Shown here one piece after another: positions 34,965-43,804 of a stretch of 64,000 nucleotides of DNA. How positions within the stretch are numbered: position 1 is the stretch's first letter; the number at the start of each line of letters is the position of its first letter. The stretch lies in assembly GCF_025150245.1 (NCBI RefSeq), contig NZ_CP102279.1, positions 547,001-611,000 of the forward strand. The letters are read 5' to 3'. Below the pieces are notes generated by a model. The model did not search any database, was not told the DNA's origin, and saw only the letters and a list, made by a program, of their open reading frames with translations. The translations under genes were made by a program, and so were the position numbers. The DNA is from Dorea formicigenerans. GTDB lineage: Bacteria > Bacillota > Clostridia > Lachnospirales > Lachnospiraceae.

Positions 34965-36426
34965 GCGAAGCGCAGGACAGTCCGCTATTGCTTCTGCCGC
35001 CTACCGTGCCGGGGAGCGATTGTATAGCGAGTATTACGGCGAATACAGCGACTACACCCGCAAGGGCGGCGTGATCTGCTCCGATATTCTCCTGCCGTCC
35101 CATGCACCGCCCGAATACGCAGACCGCCAGACCCTATGGAACGCCGTGGAAAAAGCCGAGCGTGGAAAGAACGCCCAGCTTGCATACAGCTTTGACATTG
35201 CCTTGCAGAATGAATTTTCCCTTGAGGAAAACATCGCTCTTGCAAGGCAATTTTTGTTGGAGAACTTTGTGAGCCGGGGCATGGTGGTTGACTTCGCCGT
35301 ACACCAGCCAGACAGGGAGGACGGCGGCATACCAAACCCACACTTCCATGTGCTTTGCCCTATCCGTCCCATTAAGCAGGACGGCAAATGGGGGCTAAAG
35401 CAACGCCGGGTGTACGAGCTGGACGAGGACGGCAACCGTATCCGAGACCAGAACGGCGAGTTTATTTTCAACGCCGTTCCCACTACCGACTGGGGCAGTC
35501 CCGAAACGCTGGAATACTGGCGGCAGACATGGGCGGAGCTATGCAACGCCAAGTTTGCGGAAAAGGGGCTTGACGTTCGTATCGACCACCGAAGCTATGA
35601 GCGTCAGGGCGTGGAGCTTCTTCCCACCGTTCATGAGGGCGCAACCGTCCGGGCAATGGAGAAGAAAGGCATACGCACCGAGAAAGGCGAGTTCAACCGC
35701 TGGATCAGAGCGACCAATGCCGTTATCCGGGACATCAAGAAGAAAATCGCTCTCCTGTTTGATTGGATTGTCGAAGCAAAAGCAGAGCTTGCCAAGCCGC
35801 AGGCACCCGACCTTGTTTCTCTGCTGAACGCCTATTACACCCAGCGCAGAGCCGGGGCATATTCGCAGAAAGGCAAGGTCAGCAACCTAAAGGAGATGAA
35901 CGAGACTTTCAATTATCTCCGGGCAAACGGCATTTACTCCCTTGAAGATTTGGAAAGCCGTGTCAGCGAACACAGTGCTGCCACAGAGAGCTTGAAGAAA
36001 ACGCTGGACGAACAGACCGCCCGAATGAAAGCAATTAAGCAGCTCTATGACAGCTCTGCTGCTTTCCAGAGCTTGAAGCCTGTCTATGACGGCTTGCAGA
36101 AAATCAAGTTTGAGAAGCCCAGAGCCAAGTACAAGGCAGAGCATGAAGCGGAACTGATACAGTTCTACGCCGCCAGACGCAAGCTGACCGGAGAGTTCCC
36201 GGACGGCAAGGTGGATATGAAAAAGCTGACCGAAGAGTATGACGAGCTGGAACAGGCGCACAACACCACCTATGGCGAGTTTAAGACCGTCAGAGACGAT
36301 TTACACCGTCTTTGGAAGGTCAAGTCATGTGTAGATACTGCCGCCCGATTTAACGAGCGCACGGAGGAACAAAAGCTCCAAAATCGACCCCAAACACGAC
36401 AGAAAAAGGAGGAACTATCACGATGA
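34930..36426 (+). CDS. MobA/MobL family relaxase (MOBQ) of IME-1
   Basis: A 498-residue relaxase that nicks oriT and pilots the strand. The N-terminal relaxase domain has SAIASAAYRAGERLY, the HUH histidines in NPHFHVLCPIRP (about residue 137), and DHRSYERQGVELLPTVHEG, typical of MobA/MobL. The C-terminal half is coiled-coil. The catalytic tyrosine is probably one of the N-terminal tyrosines. AAAGGAG precedes ATG 34930. It overlaps the next gene by four bases (ATGA). It would use a helper's coupling protein and channel. Confidence 0.92.
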   Translation: MALFHLSVTQTKRSAGQSAIASAAYRAGERLYSEYYGEYSDYTRKGGVICSDILLPSHAPPEYADRQTLWNAVEKAERGKNAQLAYSFDIALQNEFSLEENIALARQFLLENFVSRGMVVDFAVHQPDREDGGIPNPHFHVLCPIRPIKQDGKWGLKQRRVYELDEDGNRIRDQNGEFIFNAVPTTDWGSPETLEYWRQTWAELCNAKFAEKGLDVRIDHRSYERQGVELLPTVHEGATVRAMEKKGIRTEKGEFNRWIRATNAVIRDIKKKIALLFDWIVEAKAELAKPQAPDLVSLLNAYYTQRRAGAYSQKGKVSNLKEMNETFNYLRANGIYSLEDLESRVSEHSAATESLKKTLDEQTARMKAIKQLYDSSAAFQSLKPVYDGLQKIKFEKPRAKYKAEHEAELIQFYAARRKLTGEFPDGKVDMKKLTEEYDELEQAHNTTYGEFKTVRDDLHRLWKVKSCVDTAARFNERTEEQKLQNRPQTRQKKEELSR

Positions 36427-38294
36427 ATTACACCCAAGCGCAGATTGACCGGGCAAACGCCGTCAGTCTGGAAGATTTTCTCCGCACACAGGGAGAGACG
36501 CTTATCAAAAGCGGACGAGAATACCGCTGGAAAGAACATGACAGCCTGACCATTCGTGGAAACAAATGGTTTCGCCACAGCCAGAGCAAGGGCGGCTATC
36601 CCATTGATTTTGTCATGGAGTTTTACGGCAAGTCCTTTCCCGAAGCTGTCCAGCTCCTGACCGGCGAAAGCGGCGAGGGGCAGAGCGAAGCCAGCACAGC
36701 ACCGCCCACAGCGTTTCACTTGCCCTTGCACAACAGAACAGCCGACAGAGCAATTCAATATCTTTGCGAAAGCCGAGGTCTCAACAAAACGCTTGTTGAG
36801 GATTTTCTTCTTTCCGGGGATATTTACGAGGACGCAAAGCGGCACAATGTTGTGTTTGTCGGCAGAGACCGAAGCGGCACACCGAGATACGCCCATGTGC
36901 GAGGGACGGCAGACACATTCAGACAGGATATTACCGGGTCTGACAAGTCCTATCCGTTCCGCTATGAGGGAAACGGCAACCAGCTTTTTGTTTTTGAAGC
37001 GCCGATTGACCTTTTGTCCTTTATCTGCCTTTATCCGCAGGATTGGCAGACAAGAAATTATCTTGCCCTGGGCGGCGTTTCGGGCAAAGCTCTTGACCGT
37101 TTTCTTTCTGAACGCAAGGACACCCAAAAAGTATTCCTCTGTCTTGACAGCGACACCGCAGGAAGTGAAGCTTGTACCCGACTGGCACAGTCCATTCCCT
37201 GCGAGATAGCCGTCATTCGCCTTGTCCCGGCAAGGAAAGACTGGAACGATGTTCTCCGCCAGCAAGGGGACATTCCGAGCCGCAAATTCATAGCCGAGAC
37301 AATCACGCTGCGAGAGCTGCCCACCGCCCAGCCTGTCCCAATGCTCCGTATGGCTGATGTGGAGCTGACGAGCGTGGAATGGCTATGGTTTCCCTATATC
37401 CCATTTGGAAAGCTGACAATTATCCAGGGCAATCCCGGCGAGGGCAAGACCTACTTTGCCATGCGCCTTGCGGCGGCTTGCACCAATCGAAAGCCTTTGC
37501 CCGGTATGGAGACACTTGAACCTTTCAATATCATCTATCAGACCGCCGAGGACGGTCTGGGTGATACCGTCAAGCCCCGACTGATAGAAGCAGACGCAGA
37601 CCTTGAAAGAGTGCTTGTCATTGACGATAGAGACACGCCGCTGACCCTTGCCGATGAGCGCATAGCAAGGGCAATCCGTGAGAACAACGCAAGGTTAGTT
37701 ATCATTGACCCAGTGCAGGCGTTTCTGGGCGCAGATGTGGACATGAACCGGGCAAATGAAGTCCGTCCCATCTTCCGCAGTCTGGGAGACATTGCACAGG
37801 CTACTGGGTGCGCTATCGTGCTGATCGGACACCTCAACAAAGCCGCAGGAACGCAAAGCACCTACCGGGGATTGGGGTCTATCGACATTACGGCGGCAGT
37901 CCGCAGTCTGCTCTTTATCGGCAAGCTGAAGGACAGCCCCACAACAAGGGTACTTATCCATGAGAAAAGCTCCCTTGCGCCGCCCGGACAGTCCCTTGCC
38001 TTTTCTCTGGGAGACGAGAAAGGCTTTGAGTGGATAGGGGCTTATGACATTACCGCTGACGAGCTTCTTGCCGGGACGGACACCGCCAAGACCGAGAGCA
38101 AGACCGCACAGGCGCAAATGCTCATTCTGGAACTGCTTGCGGACGGAAAGCGTATGCCGAGCGCAGAACTGGAAAAGGCAGTCAATGAGCGTGGGATTTC
38201 CTCACGCACCATGAGAACGGCAAAGAGCCGTATCGGGGACAGACTTGTGACCGAGAAAGACGGCACAGCATGGGTCTGCTATCTCCGCAACTGA
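36423..38294 (+). CDS. Primase-helicase fusion (toprim plus RepA-like ATPase) of IME-1
   Basis: A 623-residue protein. Residues 1-90 resemble a DUF3991/zinc-finger-like primase start (GGYPIDFVMEFYG); residues 170-270 are a toprim domain (FEAPIDLLSF, VFLCLDSDTAGSEA); residues 320-560 form a hexameric AAA ATPase with Walker A GNPGEGKTYF and Walker B LVIIDPVQAF. It probably replicates the excised or transferred IME. It overlaps mob by four bases. Confidence 0.88.
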   Translation: MNYTQAQIDRANAVSLEDFLRTQGETLIKSGREYRWKEHDSLTIRGNKWFRHSQSKGGYPIDFVMEFYGKSFPEAVQLLTGESGEGQSEASTAPPTAFHLPLHNRTADRAIQYLCESRGLNKTLVEDFLLSGDIYEDAKRHNVVFVGRDRSGTPRYAHVRGTADTFRQDITGSDKSYPFRYEGNGNQLFVFEAPIDLLSFICLYPQDWQTRNYLALGGVSGKALDRFLSERKDTQKVFLCLDSDTAGSEACTRLAQSIPCEIAVIRLVPARKDWNDVLRQQGDIPSRKFIAETITLRELPTAQPVPMLRMADVELTSVEWLWFPYIPFGKLTIIQGNPGEGKTYFAMRLAAACTNRKPLPGMETLEPFNIIYQTAEDGLGDTVKPRLIEADADLERVLVIDDRDTPLTLADERIARAIRENNARLVIIDPVQAFLGADVDMNRANEVRPIFRSLGDIAQATGCAIVLIGHLNKAAGTQSTYRGLGSIDITAAVRSLLFIGKLKDSPTTRVLIHEKSSLAPPGQSLAFSLGDEKGFEWIGAYDITADELLAGTDTAKTESKTAQAQMLILELLADGKRMPSAELEKAVNERGISSRTMRTAKSRIGDRLVTEKDGTAWVCYLRN

Positions 38295-38437
38295 CAACAG
38301 GAACACGGCAAGCATGGCAAAGACGGCAAGGTTTTTATAGATACCTTAATGTTGCCGCCTTGCCTTGTTCCCTCATACCGACACCGCCCGATGATGAATA
38401 GTCACCGGGCACTTTTTCATTTACAGGAGGATTTTGA

Positions 38438-38596
38438 ATGAACAATACCGCAACCAACACCGCCACTTGCCCGACTGTCAGAAAGCAGATTGGCAAGACC
38501 ACCTATATCGTCCGTGTCCATTTCAGCGAGACCGCCAAGGAGACGATGGAGGACAAAATCAAGCGTATGCTTCGTGAGGAAGTCCGCAAAATGTGA
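38438..38596 (+). CDS. tnpW: TnpW family transposon protein
   Basis: A 52-residue protein (PTVRKQIGKTTYIVRVHFSE in the middle), matching the small TnpW protein at the right end of Tn4451-type elements. AGGAGGATTTTGA precedes the ATG. It ends 45 bases before the IME-1/virD4 junction. Upstream, GCCCG/CGGGC with a following T-run (38389-38418) may be a terminator. Function unknown. Confidence 0.78.
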   Translation: MNNTATNTATCPTVRKQIGKTTYIVRVHFSETAKETMEDKIKRMLREEVRKM

Positions 38597-38640
38597 CTTC
38601 TTTTTGAATTTGATGAAAAAGTCCTTGACTTTTCGTCTCT

Positions 38641-39453
38641 GGAAAAACCGCTAAGTCGATTTTGATTTCCTGCGGTGCGCGTCTGGCCGTATTTGATATT
38701 GCGGAGCTGCGCGAGGTTACATCCTACGATGAGTTGGAACTGGATACGCTGGGAGACAGAAAAACGGCTCTGTTCCTCATTATGAGTGATACGGATGACA
38801 GTTTTAACTTTCTCATTTCCATGTGCTACACCCAGTTATTCAACCTGCTTTGTGAAAAGGCCGACGATGTGTATGGCGGCAGGCTTCCAGTTCATGTGCG
38901 CTGTCTGATTGATGAGTGTGCCAACATCGGGCAGATTCCGAAGCTGGAAAAGCTGGTGGCCACCATCCGAAGCCGTGAAATCTCTGCCTGTCTGGTGTTG
39001 CAGGCACAGAGCCAGCTCAAGGCAATTTACAAAGATAATGCCGATACCATCATCGGCAATATGGATACTTCCATCTTCCTGGGTGGCAAAGAGCCAACAA
39101 CGCTGAAAGAGCTGGCGGCTGTTCTGGGAAAGGAGACCATAGACACTTACAACACCGGAGAGAGCCGGGGACGGGAGACCTCCCACTCGCTCAACTATCA
39201 GAAATTGGGAAAAGAGCTGATGAGCCAGGACGAGCTGGCAGTTATGGATGGCGGCAAGTGCATCTTGCAGTTGCGCGGTGTGCGTCCGTTTCTTTCAGAC
39301 AAGTATGACATTACCAGACACCCTAATTTCAAATACACAGCTGATGCAGACAAGCGAAATACCTTTGATATTGAAGCATTTTTGTCTGCCAGACTAAAAC
39401 TCAAGCCTGATGAGGTCTGCGATGTATATGAAGTAGACACGGAGGGCGTGTAA
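38641..39453 (+). CDS. virD4: VirD4/TraG coupling protein, exon 3 fragment (C-terminal part)
   Basis: The last 270 residues of the coupling protein, from GKTAKSILISCGARL onward. Walker B is LIDECANIGQIPKLEKL, followed by VLQAQSQLKAIYKDNADTI. Cut off from exon 2 by IME-1. If IME-1 excises with loss of one GG, the gene is restored. As it stands it lacks Walker A and has no ribosome site, so it is non-functional. TTG 38662 is the only early start-like codon. Confidence 0.87.
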   Translation, partial: GKTAKSILISCGARLAVFDIAELREVTSYDELELDTLGDRKTALFLIMSDTDDSFNFLISMCYTQLFNLLCEKADDVYGGRLPVHVRCLIDECANIGQIPKLEKLVATIRSREISACLVLQAQSQLKAIYKDNADTIIGNMDTSIFLGGKEPTTLKELAAVLGKETIDTYNTGESRGRETSHSLNYQKLGKELMSQDELAVMDGGKCILQLRGVRPFLSDKYDITRHPNFKYTADADKRNTFDIEAFLSARLKLKPDEVCDVYEVDTEGV

Positions 39454-39673
39454 TACGGTTCCGCTGAGAAAGGAGTGATCGTATCTATTTGCCGCAACTG
39501 CCTCTGTTGAGGCCATTGGCGTACAAAGCGGGCAATCATCAACAAAATAATGAAAAAGGAGGACAGCCGGAATCAGGCTCTCATAGATAGAGGGCAGATT
39601 GTTCCGGCTTTTGTGCGCTTATGAAACAAACCTAACTAATCATTCAAATGATTCCGGCTAATATTATTTATTT

Positions 39674-39832
39674 ATGGCATTTTTTGAACAGGCAATTACC
39701 GTTCTTCAGACTCTCGTTATCGCTCTGGGCGCTGGTCTTGGTATCTGGGGTGTCATCAACCTGTTGGAAGGTTACGGCAACGACAACCCTGGCGCCAAAT
39801 CTCAGGGCATGAAGCAGTTCATGGCTAATTAA
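39674..39832 (+). pseudogene. Maff2 family small membrane protein, 5' part, cut by IME-2
   Basis: A 52-residue reading frame beginning MAFFEQAITVLQTLVIALGA, with one hydrophobic helix and LLEGYGNDNPGAKSQGMKQ. It ends two codons after the IME-2 left junction. The missing C-terminus (GAGVAVVGMVLVPLLSGLF) is at 50604-50670. The joined gene has 72 codons, the family length. Maff2 proteins lie between virD4 and the TrbL-like gene in this ICE type. Confidence 0.85.
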
Positions 39833-39895
39833 AGGGAACAAAAAGAAAGGGAATGCACAATCCAGACGGTATCAGCGGCAGGCTACAAGAATAAA

Positions 39896-39981
39896 TTGTG
39901 ATTTCACAAGATTGGTGTTATAATAAGAGAAAAGTTCCTGCCGGGGCAACCGCCCCGGTGGTATGGATAGAAAGGCAGGAA
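39896..39981 (+). promoter_or_regulatory. IME-2 left-end promoter, operator palindrome and structured leader
   Basis: TTGTGA (39896-39901), 17 bases, TATAAT (39919-39924). The -35 lies in the perfect palindrome TTGTGA-TT-TCACAA (39896-39909). The leader has a strong stem CCGGGGC/GCCCCGG (39941-39958) inside an outer TTCCTGCC/GGCAGGAA pairing (39935-39981). Confidence 0.6.
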
Positions 39982-39987
39982 AACAAT

Positions 39988-40260
39988 ATGCACATCAGCT
40001 ATAAACCACTCTGGCACACACTGTTAGAGCGTGATATGAGAAAAGAGGATTTAAGGCTTGCTGCTGGTATGACAACAAATATGATTGCCAACATGAGCAA
40101 AGAGGGAAAGCACATCAGCATGGATACATTAGCCCGTATCTGTGAAACTCTGAATTGTGAGATTACTGATGTGATTGAGTTAGTACCAGACGAGCCTGCT
40201 TCCACAGGAGGTAAGGAACATGAGCGAATTGAAACCAAGAATAACGGAAAACGGAATTGA
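39988..40260 (+). CDS. XRE-type regulator (Cro/CI-like) at the IME-2 left end
   Basis: A 90-residue helix-turn-helix protein (LRLAAGMTTNMIANMSKEGK, then LARICETLNCEITDVIELVP). The ATG at 39988 follows GGCAGGAAAACA. It overlaps the tnpV gene by 41 bases. It probably represses the promoter with the TTGTGA/TCACAA palindrome just upstream. Confidence 0.85.
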   Translation: MHISYKPLWHTLLERDMRKEDLRLAAGMTTNMIANMSKEGKHISMDTLARICETLNCEITDVIELVPDEPASTGGKEHERIETKNNGKRN

Positions 40261-40597
40261 TTATATCCTTGTCGGAGATTACTACATTCCAGGCTTGAAA
40301 CTGCCGGAGGAACACCGCCCTATCGGAAAGTACGGACGAATGCACCGGGAATATTTAAGAGAAGTCCACCCAGCCAGATTGAATACATTGATACTGACCG
40401 GAGAATTGTTGACATATCTTGCAGACCTGAATGAACAGGCACAAAAACGGTTAGACACTATCATGGAGCAGATGAAAGCTACCGAGGGCGTGACAGAGGA
40501 ATTGAAGTGTACCCGACAAATGGAATGGGTGCAGCGTTGCAATAACATTCACAACAGGGCAGAAGAAATTGTTTTGTATGAGATGATTTATTCATAA
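40220..40597 (+). CDS. tnpV: TnpV family transposon protein of IME-2
   Basis: A 125-residue TnpV homologue (VGDYYIPGLKLPEEHRPIGK near the N-terminus). It is closer to the IME-3 copy at 61177 than to the IME-1 copy. Unlike those, it is not next to its recombinase in the integrated form; in the circular form the recombinase gene (48824-50494) would lie about 0.6 kb upstream of it. Confidence 0.88.
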   Translation: MSELKPRITENGIDYILVGDYYIPGLKLPEEHRPIGKYGRMHREYLREVHPARLNTLILTGELLTYLADLNEQAQKRLDTIMEQMKATEGVTEELKCTRQMEWVQRCNNIHNRAEEIVLYEMIYS

Positions 40598-40626
40598 CGG
40601 GAGCAATTAAATCGGAGGTATATAAG

Positions 40627-41589
40627 ATGATTGAAATTGTATTTGGTGAAAGTGCCTGTGGAAGTTTGAAAATTGCCCAAACTTACGGCAAGGGAAAGTA
40701 TAGAGGAAGTGCTGTTTCAATATTTATGAGGCACGAAGACGGGAGTGTTCCATCTTCAGATGAAATGAAAAAGGCACAGCTTCAAGCACAGGAACAAGAA
40801 CGCATTGCTTGGGAGAATGCTATTCCATTGGGAGGCAAGAGCAGTGATGTTTATTGTTTTGATATGGCTCTTAGTGTGGGAGATATTTCTGATAATGGAA
40901 TTGGCGAACAGCGGAAAAATATTTTCAAGAAAATGCTGTCTGTCTGCTTTGTAGAGGATTTAGATTATCAGGTTGAAGAAAAAATACAGAAAATTAAAAC
41001 TACATTGACCTCAGTGATTGAACGATATGTAGCTGGGGAAGAAATTCGCATTTGGTATAGCTATAATCCAGATGAGCTTTGTGGTATGTATTGGCTTATG
41101 AAACAACTTCAACCATTAAACTGCCAGACAACAATTTATTTGGTTAAGTTACCTACATGGGAATATGGAAAAGAAAATACTATGACATCCAAAATAGCAT
41201 GGGGCGAGGTCTCTCCTGGCGAATGGGGAAACTATATAACTCTACAAGAGAAAGCTAATCCTGTATTTCTTTCAGCTTGTACTATGAAATGGAATCAACT
41301 TCAAAATGAAAATGCACCTTTGCGTGCAATGTTAAATGGTAAATTGCAAAGCGTTTCAGAAGATATATATGATAGTTTCATTCTTCGTGAAATTGCGGAA
41401 CAGCCAGAGCAATTCAAAATGGCTATTGTCATAGGTAATGTTTTAGGAAAATATCAACTTGGAATTAGTGATGTATGGATTTCCAATCGCATTGATAAAA
41501 TGCTTGAAGATGGTGTGTTGGAAATTATACAGGACGCACCAAAGGGAGAAACAAATTATCGCCGAATATTAAGAAAACGAATGAAATAA
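40627..41589 (+). CDS. DUF1835 domain protein
   Basis: A 320-residue protein. The N-terminus IEIVFGESACGSLKIAQ and RIWYSYNPDELCGMYWLMKQ near residue 140 are DUF1835 motifs; the C-terminal 100 residues are a DUF3658-like helical domain. Soluble, no signal peptide. GGAGGTATATAAG precedes the ATG. AT-rich compared with the mobilization genes, so likely cargo. Function unknown. Confidence 0.78.
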   Translation: MIEIVFGESACGSLKIAQTYGKGKYRGSAVSIFMRHEDGSVPSSDEMKKAQLQAQEQERIAWENAIPLGGKSSDVYCFDMALSVGDISDNGIGEQRKNIFKKMLSVCFVEDLDYQVEEKIQKIKTTLTSVIERYVAGEEIRIWYSYNPDELCGMYWLMKQLQPLNCQTTIYLVKLPTWEYGKENTMTSKIAWGEVSPGEWGNYITLQEKANPVFLSACTMKWNQLQNENAPLRAMLNGKLQSVSEDIYDSFILREIAEQPEQFKMAIVIGNVLGKYQLGISDVWISNRIDKMLEDGVLEIIQDAPKGETNYRRILRKRMK

Positions 41590-41650
41590 TAACCACAGCA
41601 CAAACCGCTGCTACATGGAATCCAACAAACCATGCAACAGCGGTTTTCCT

Positions 41651-42457
41651 TTACCGTTTTTTCCTCTGGCTGATAGGCGTTCCCATTTTCTTTGATTTTT
41701 TGAGAATACGAATGAACCAGCGAAATTCTTCTTCTGACAGGTTTTTATAGTTGATACCAAGCTGCTTGCAGTAAAGGATAACCAGTTTTTCATCTCGACT
41801 GCCCTTGAAATTTTCGACCGCTTCCAGATTTTCTTTCAGTTCATCGGCAACGGTAGTTTGGGGCGCACTCTCGCTGTCCTTTTTGTGGAATTCCCGAATA
41901 TCCCGGATAATCAGGTTGAGGTCATCCAGAACCATGTGACTGAAATACTCATCATCACTGATATGTGCGGCTTGCAGCACCTTCAAATGCGGGTCATCTT
42001 CGCCGGGGCGATACCGTTCAATAATTTCATGCCGGACGGTATCAACAAGGGAGTTGAGATTTTGGATTTGCATGGTGGCAATCCCGTCCACATAAATCTC
42101 AATGTCCGCAAGAAACTTGATAAAGTCCTTATGGGTGGCAAGTTCGCAGAGCAGACGGTTGTTAATCCGACCGCTTTTCAGCAGTGCCACCATCTCATCG
42201 TTCAAATGCAGCTCCGTCAGTGGCGTGTTGATCTGCTCCCTGTTCTCTGTCCGGCACAGCAGATAATCGACGGAAACCCCATAGAAGTCTGCCAGCGTGA
42301 TAAGGTTGCCATGATTGATTTCCTTATAATCCTCTTTTTCATAACTGCCAAGGGCTGATTTAGAAATGCCCGTCAGCTTTGATAGTTCTTCCAGATTTAA
42401 GCCTTTGTCTTTGCGGAGTTCCCAAAGGCGTTCCTGTATGCTTGTTGCAACTTTCAT
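41651..42457 (-). CDS. XRE-type regulator with long C-terminal domain
   Basis: A 268-residue protein, the only minus-strand gene in the ICE portion. The helix-turn-helix is QERLWELRKDKGLNLEELSK and ISKSALGSYEK (residues 8-45). The rest, with the EYLLCR-like DYLLCRTENREQ and an acidic helical region, resembles SinR/ImmR-like repressors with a sensing domain. GGAGCG precedes ATG 42457. It faces away from the replication/mob operon and may control it, like an immunity repressor. Confidence 0.83.
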   Translation of the reverse strand: MKVATSIQERLWELRKDKGLNLEELSKLTGISKSALGSYEKEDYKEINHGNLITLADFYGVSVDYLLCRTENREQINTPLTELHLNDEMVALLKSGRINNRLLCELATHKDFIKFLADIEIYVDGIATMQIQNLNSLVDTVRHEIIERYRPGEDDPHLKVLQAAHISDDEYFSHMVLDDLNLIIRDIREFHKKDSESAPQTTVADELKENLEAVENFKGSRDEKLVILYCKQLGINYKNLSEEEFRWFIRILKKSKKMGTPISQRKKR

Positions 42458-42939
42458 GGGCGCACGCTCCTTTCCGGTGGTTTTATTTCTGCCGTTTAAC
42501 TGGATTATATCACACTTTCCGCAATCGTGGAAATTTCTGATTTTCCCCCTGATTCCTACTTTGTGGATATACGGCACAGGGCACAAAAATGTTCTATGAT
42601 ACAGGTAGTTCATCGATGGATTATTCCAATCGAATGACCAGCCTGTGTGGGATATGCTTCCCCGGCGATGTAGCGCCATGACTTTTGGCAGGGATATGGA
42701 GGAACCCTGACCGAAACGAGCGTACCAAAGGGAGCGATACGCCGCTGTGAGATTCAGGGGAGGAACGACACCGGGGAGAACTGGCGAACTGACACCGAAA
42801 TGATACCGAAACACGACAATTTGATAGGGAGATAGTCTACCCTATCGCTGAGACTTCGGGAGATTTTAAGCGGCTCTATGGCTGTAATTTTGCCGAAAAT
42901 CGCCCCGAAACCATACACGAAAACGGGAGGAAACGTAAC
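42458..42939. other. 482-bp non-coding divergent region of IME-2
   Basis: No gene. On the minus strand an extended -10 (TGATATAAT, 42504-42512 read in reverse) serves the XRE gene. Five CCGAAA motifs (42711, 42795, 42806, 42893 and 42905 approximately), three as ACCGAAA, and the stem GATAGGG/CCCTATC (42823-42846) could be iterons or an origin for the HTH protein encoded at 43125. This is a suggestion only. Confidence 0.4.
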
Positions 42940-43128
42940 ATGCCGAGAATGAGCAAAAAGCGGAAGCATGAGCTTTCCTTTTACCTCAATGACCGGGGGC
43001 GTGTCACTTACAACGAATTATGCCGGAAATGCCAGCATGGGTGCAAGCAGAGCTTCCGGGCGGTTGTGATTGACTGCCCCCGTTATTTATCCAAACGAGC
43101 AAAGAAAAAGGAGGAACACACCGAATGA
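42940..43128 (+). CDS. Small Cys-containing basic protein of IME-2
   Basis: A 62-residue basic protein with CRKCQHGCKQSFRAVVIDCP in the middle, i.e. a CxxCxxxC pattern that could bind zinc or a cluster. GGGAGGAAACGTAAC precedes the ATG. It overlaps the next gene by four bases (ATGA). Small proteins of this kind head the replication-mobilization operon in many IMEs; function unknown. Confidence 0.7.
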   Translation: MPRMSKKRKHELSFYLNDRGRVTYNELCRKCQHGCKQSFRAVVIDCPRYLSKRAKKKEEHTE

Positions 43129-43466
43129 ATTTTGAATTTATGACGATAGACACACCATTGCCGCCCTGTATGCCATTTCCCAGAGCGTTGACAGGATTTC
43201 CAGTCAGCAGCACCGCAAAGGTCATGTACTGCCGGATGTTGGACGCTATGCTTTTCAGAGGGCAGGCGGACGAGAACGGGATTCTTTTTGTCTGCTTCCC
43301 TATCACAGCCATTGCCGCAGTCCTGTCCCGCAGCCTCATGACGGTCAAGCGTTCTTTGAATGAACTGGAAACCGCCGGACTTATCATGCGGGTGCGTCAG
43401 GGCGTGGGAGAACCGAACAGGATTTATGTGCTGATACCGGGAAAGGAGGGCGCTACCCTTGCCTGA
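43125..43466 (+). CDS. Replication initiator-like winged-helix protein of IME-2
   Basis: A 113-residue protein resembling the N-terminal domain of RepA_N-type initiators (FPVSSTAKVMYCRMLDAML, then AVLSRSLMTVKRSLNELETA). It ends shortly after the winged helix, so it is much shorter than full initiators. Translationally coupled to the preceding and following genes. Confidence 0.72.
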   Translation: MNFEFMTIDTPLPPCMPFPRALTGFPVSSTAKVMYCRMLDAMLFRGQADENGILFVCFPITAIAAVLSRSLMTVKRSLNELETAGLIMRVRQGVGEPNRIYVLIPGKEGATLA

Positions 43467-43755
43467 TACCTCAAAGCTGGGAAAGCTCAACCGGGAGTTG
43501 GAGAAAAGCGAAAAGAAACTGCGGAAAGCCATCAATGATGAAAAGGCATTGCAGCACCAGTTGAAGCAGCTTACCCGAAAGGAACGGACGCACCGGCTCT
43601 GTACTCGTGGCGGTATGCTGGAAAGTTTTCTGCAAGAGCCGGAACGCCTGACGGACGATGATGTCATGCTGTTGCTGAAACTCATTTTTCACAGGCAGGA
43701 CACGCAAGATATATTGAAAAAACTGCTGGAACGGGAGAAGCCGGAAACCCCTTAG
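43459..43755 (+). CDS. DUF3847 family protein of IME-2
   Basis: A 98-residue homologue of the IME-1 protein at 34605, with a coiled coil (LNRELEKSEKKLRKAI) and RTHRLCTRGGMLESF. The TTG start at 43459 has AAAGGAGGG upstream. It lies just before oriT, whereas in IME-1 it lies after oriT. Confidence 0.78.
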   Translation: MPDTSKLGKLNRELEKSEKKLRKAINDEKALQHQLKQLTRKERTHRLCTRGGMLESFLQEPERLTDDDVMLLLKLIFHRQDTQDILKKLLEREKPETP

Positions 43756-43758
43756 TTT

Positions 43759-43804
43759 ACTAAGGGCGCAATTATACACCACCCAGAGGTTGGTGCATTG
43801 CGTT
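43759..43804 (-). other. Candidate oriT of IME-2 (MOBQ-type nic)
   Basis: On the minus strand 43760-43774 reads ATAATTGCGCCCTTA, one base away from the MOBQ nic consensus TAAGTGCGCCCTTA in its core. The inverted repeat CACCACC-CAGA-GGTTGGTG (43778-43796) sits at the same distance as in IME-1. Confidence 0.68.

Larger units (their letters stand above)
29121..38642 (+). mobile_element. IME-1: Tn4451-like mobilizable element in virD4
   Basis: The boundaries come from rebuilding virD4: GCAGCCGG at the left joined to GGAAAAACCG at the right gives an uninterrupted 609-codon gene (with the intron removed). Content in order: serine recombinase, TnpV, ABC transporter cargo, oriT, DUF3847 protein, MobA/MobL relaxase, primase-helicase, TnpW. 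This repeats the Tn4451 order tnpX-tnpV-cargo-mob-tnpW. Length is about 9.5 kb. Confidence 0.87.
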
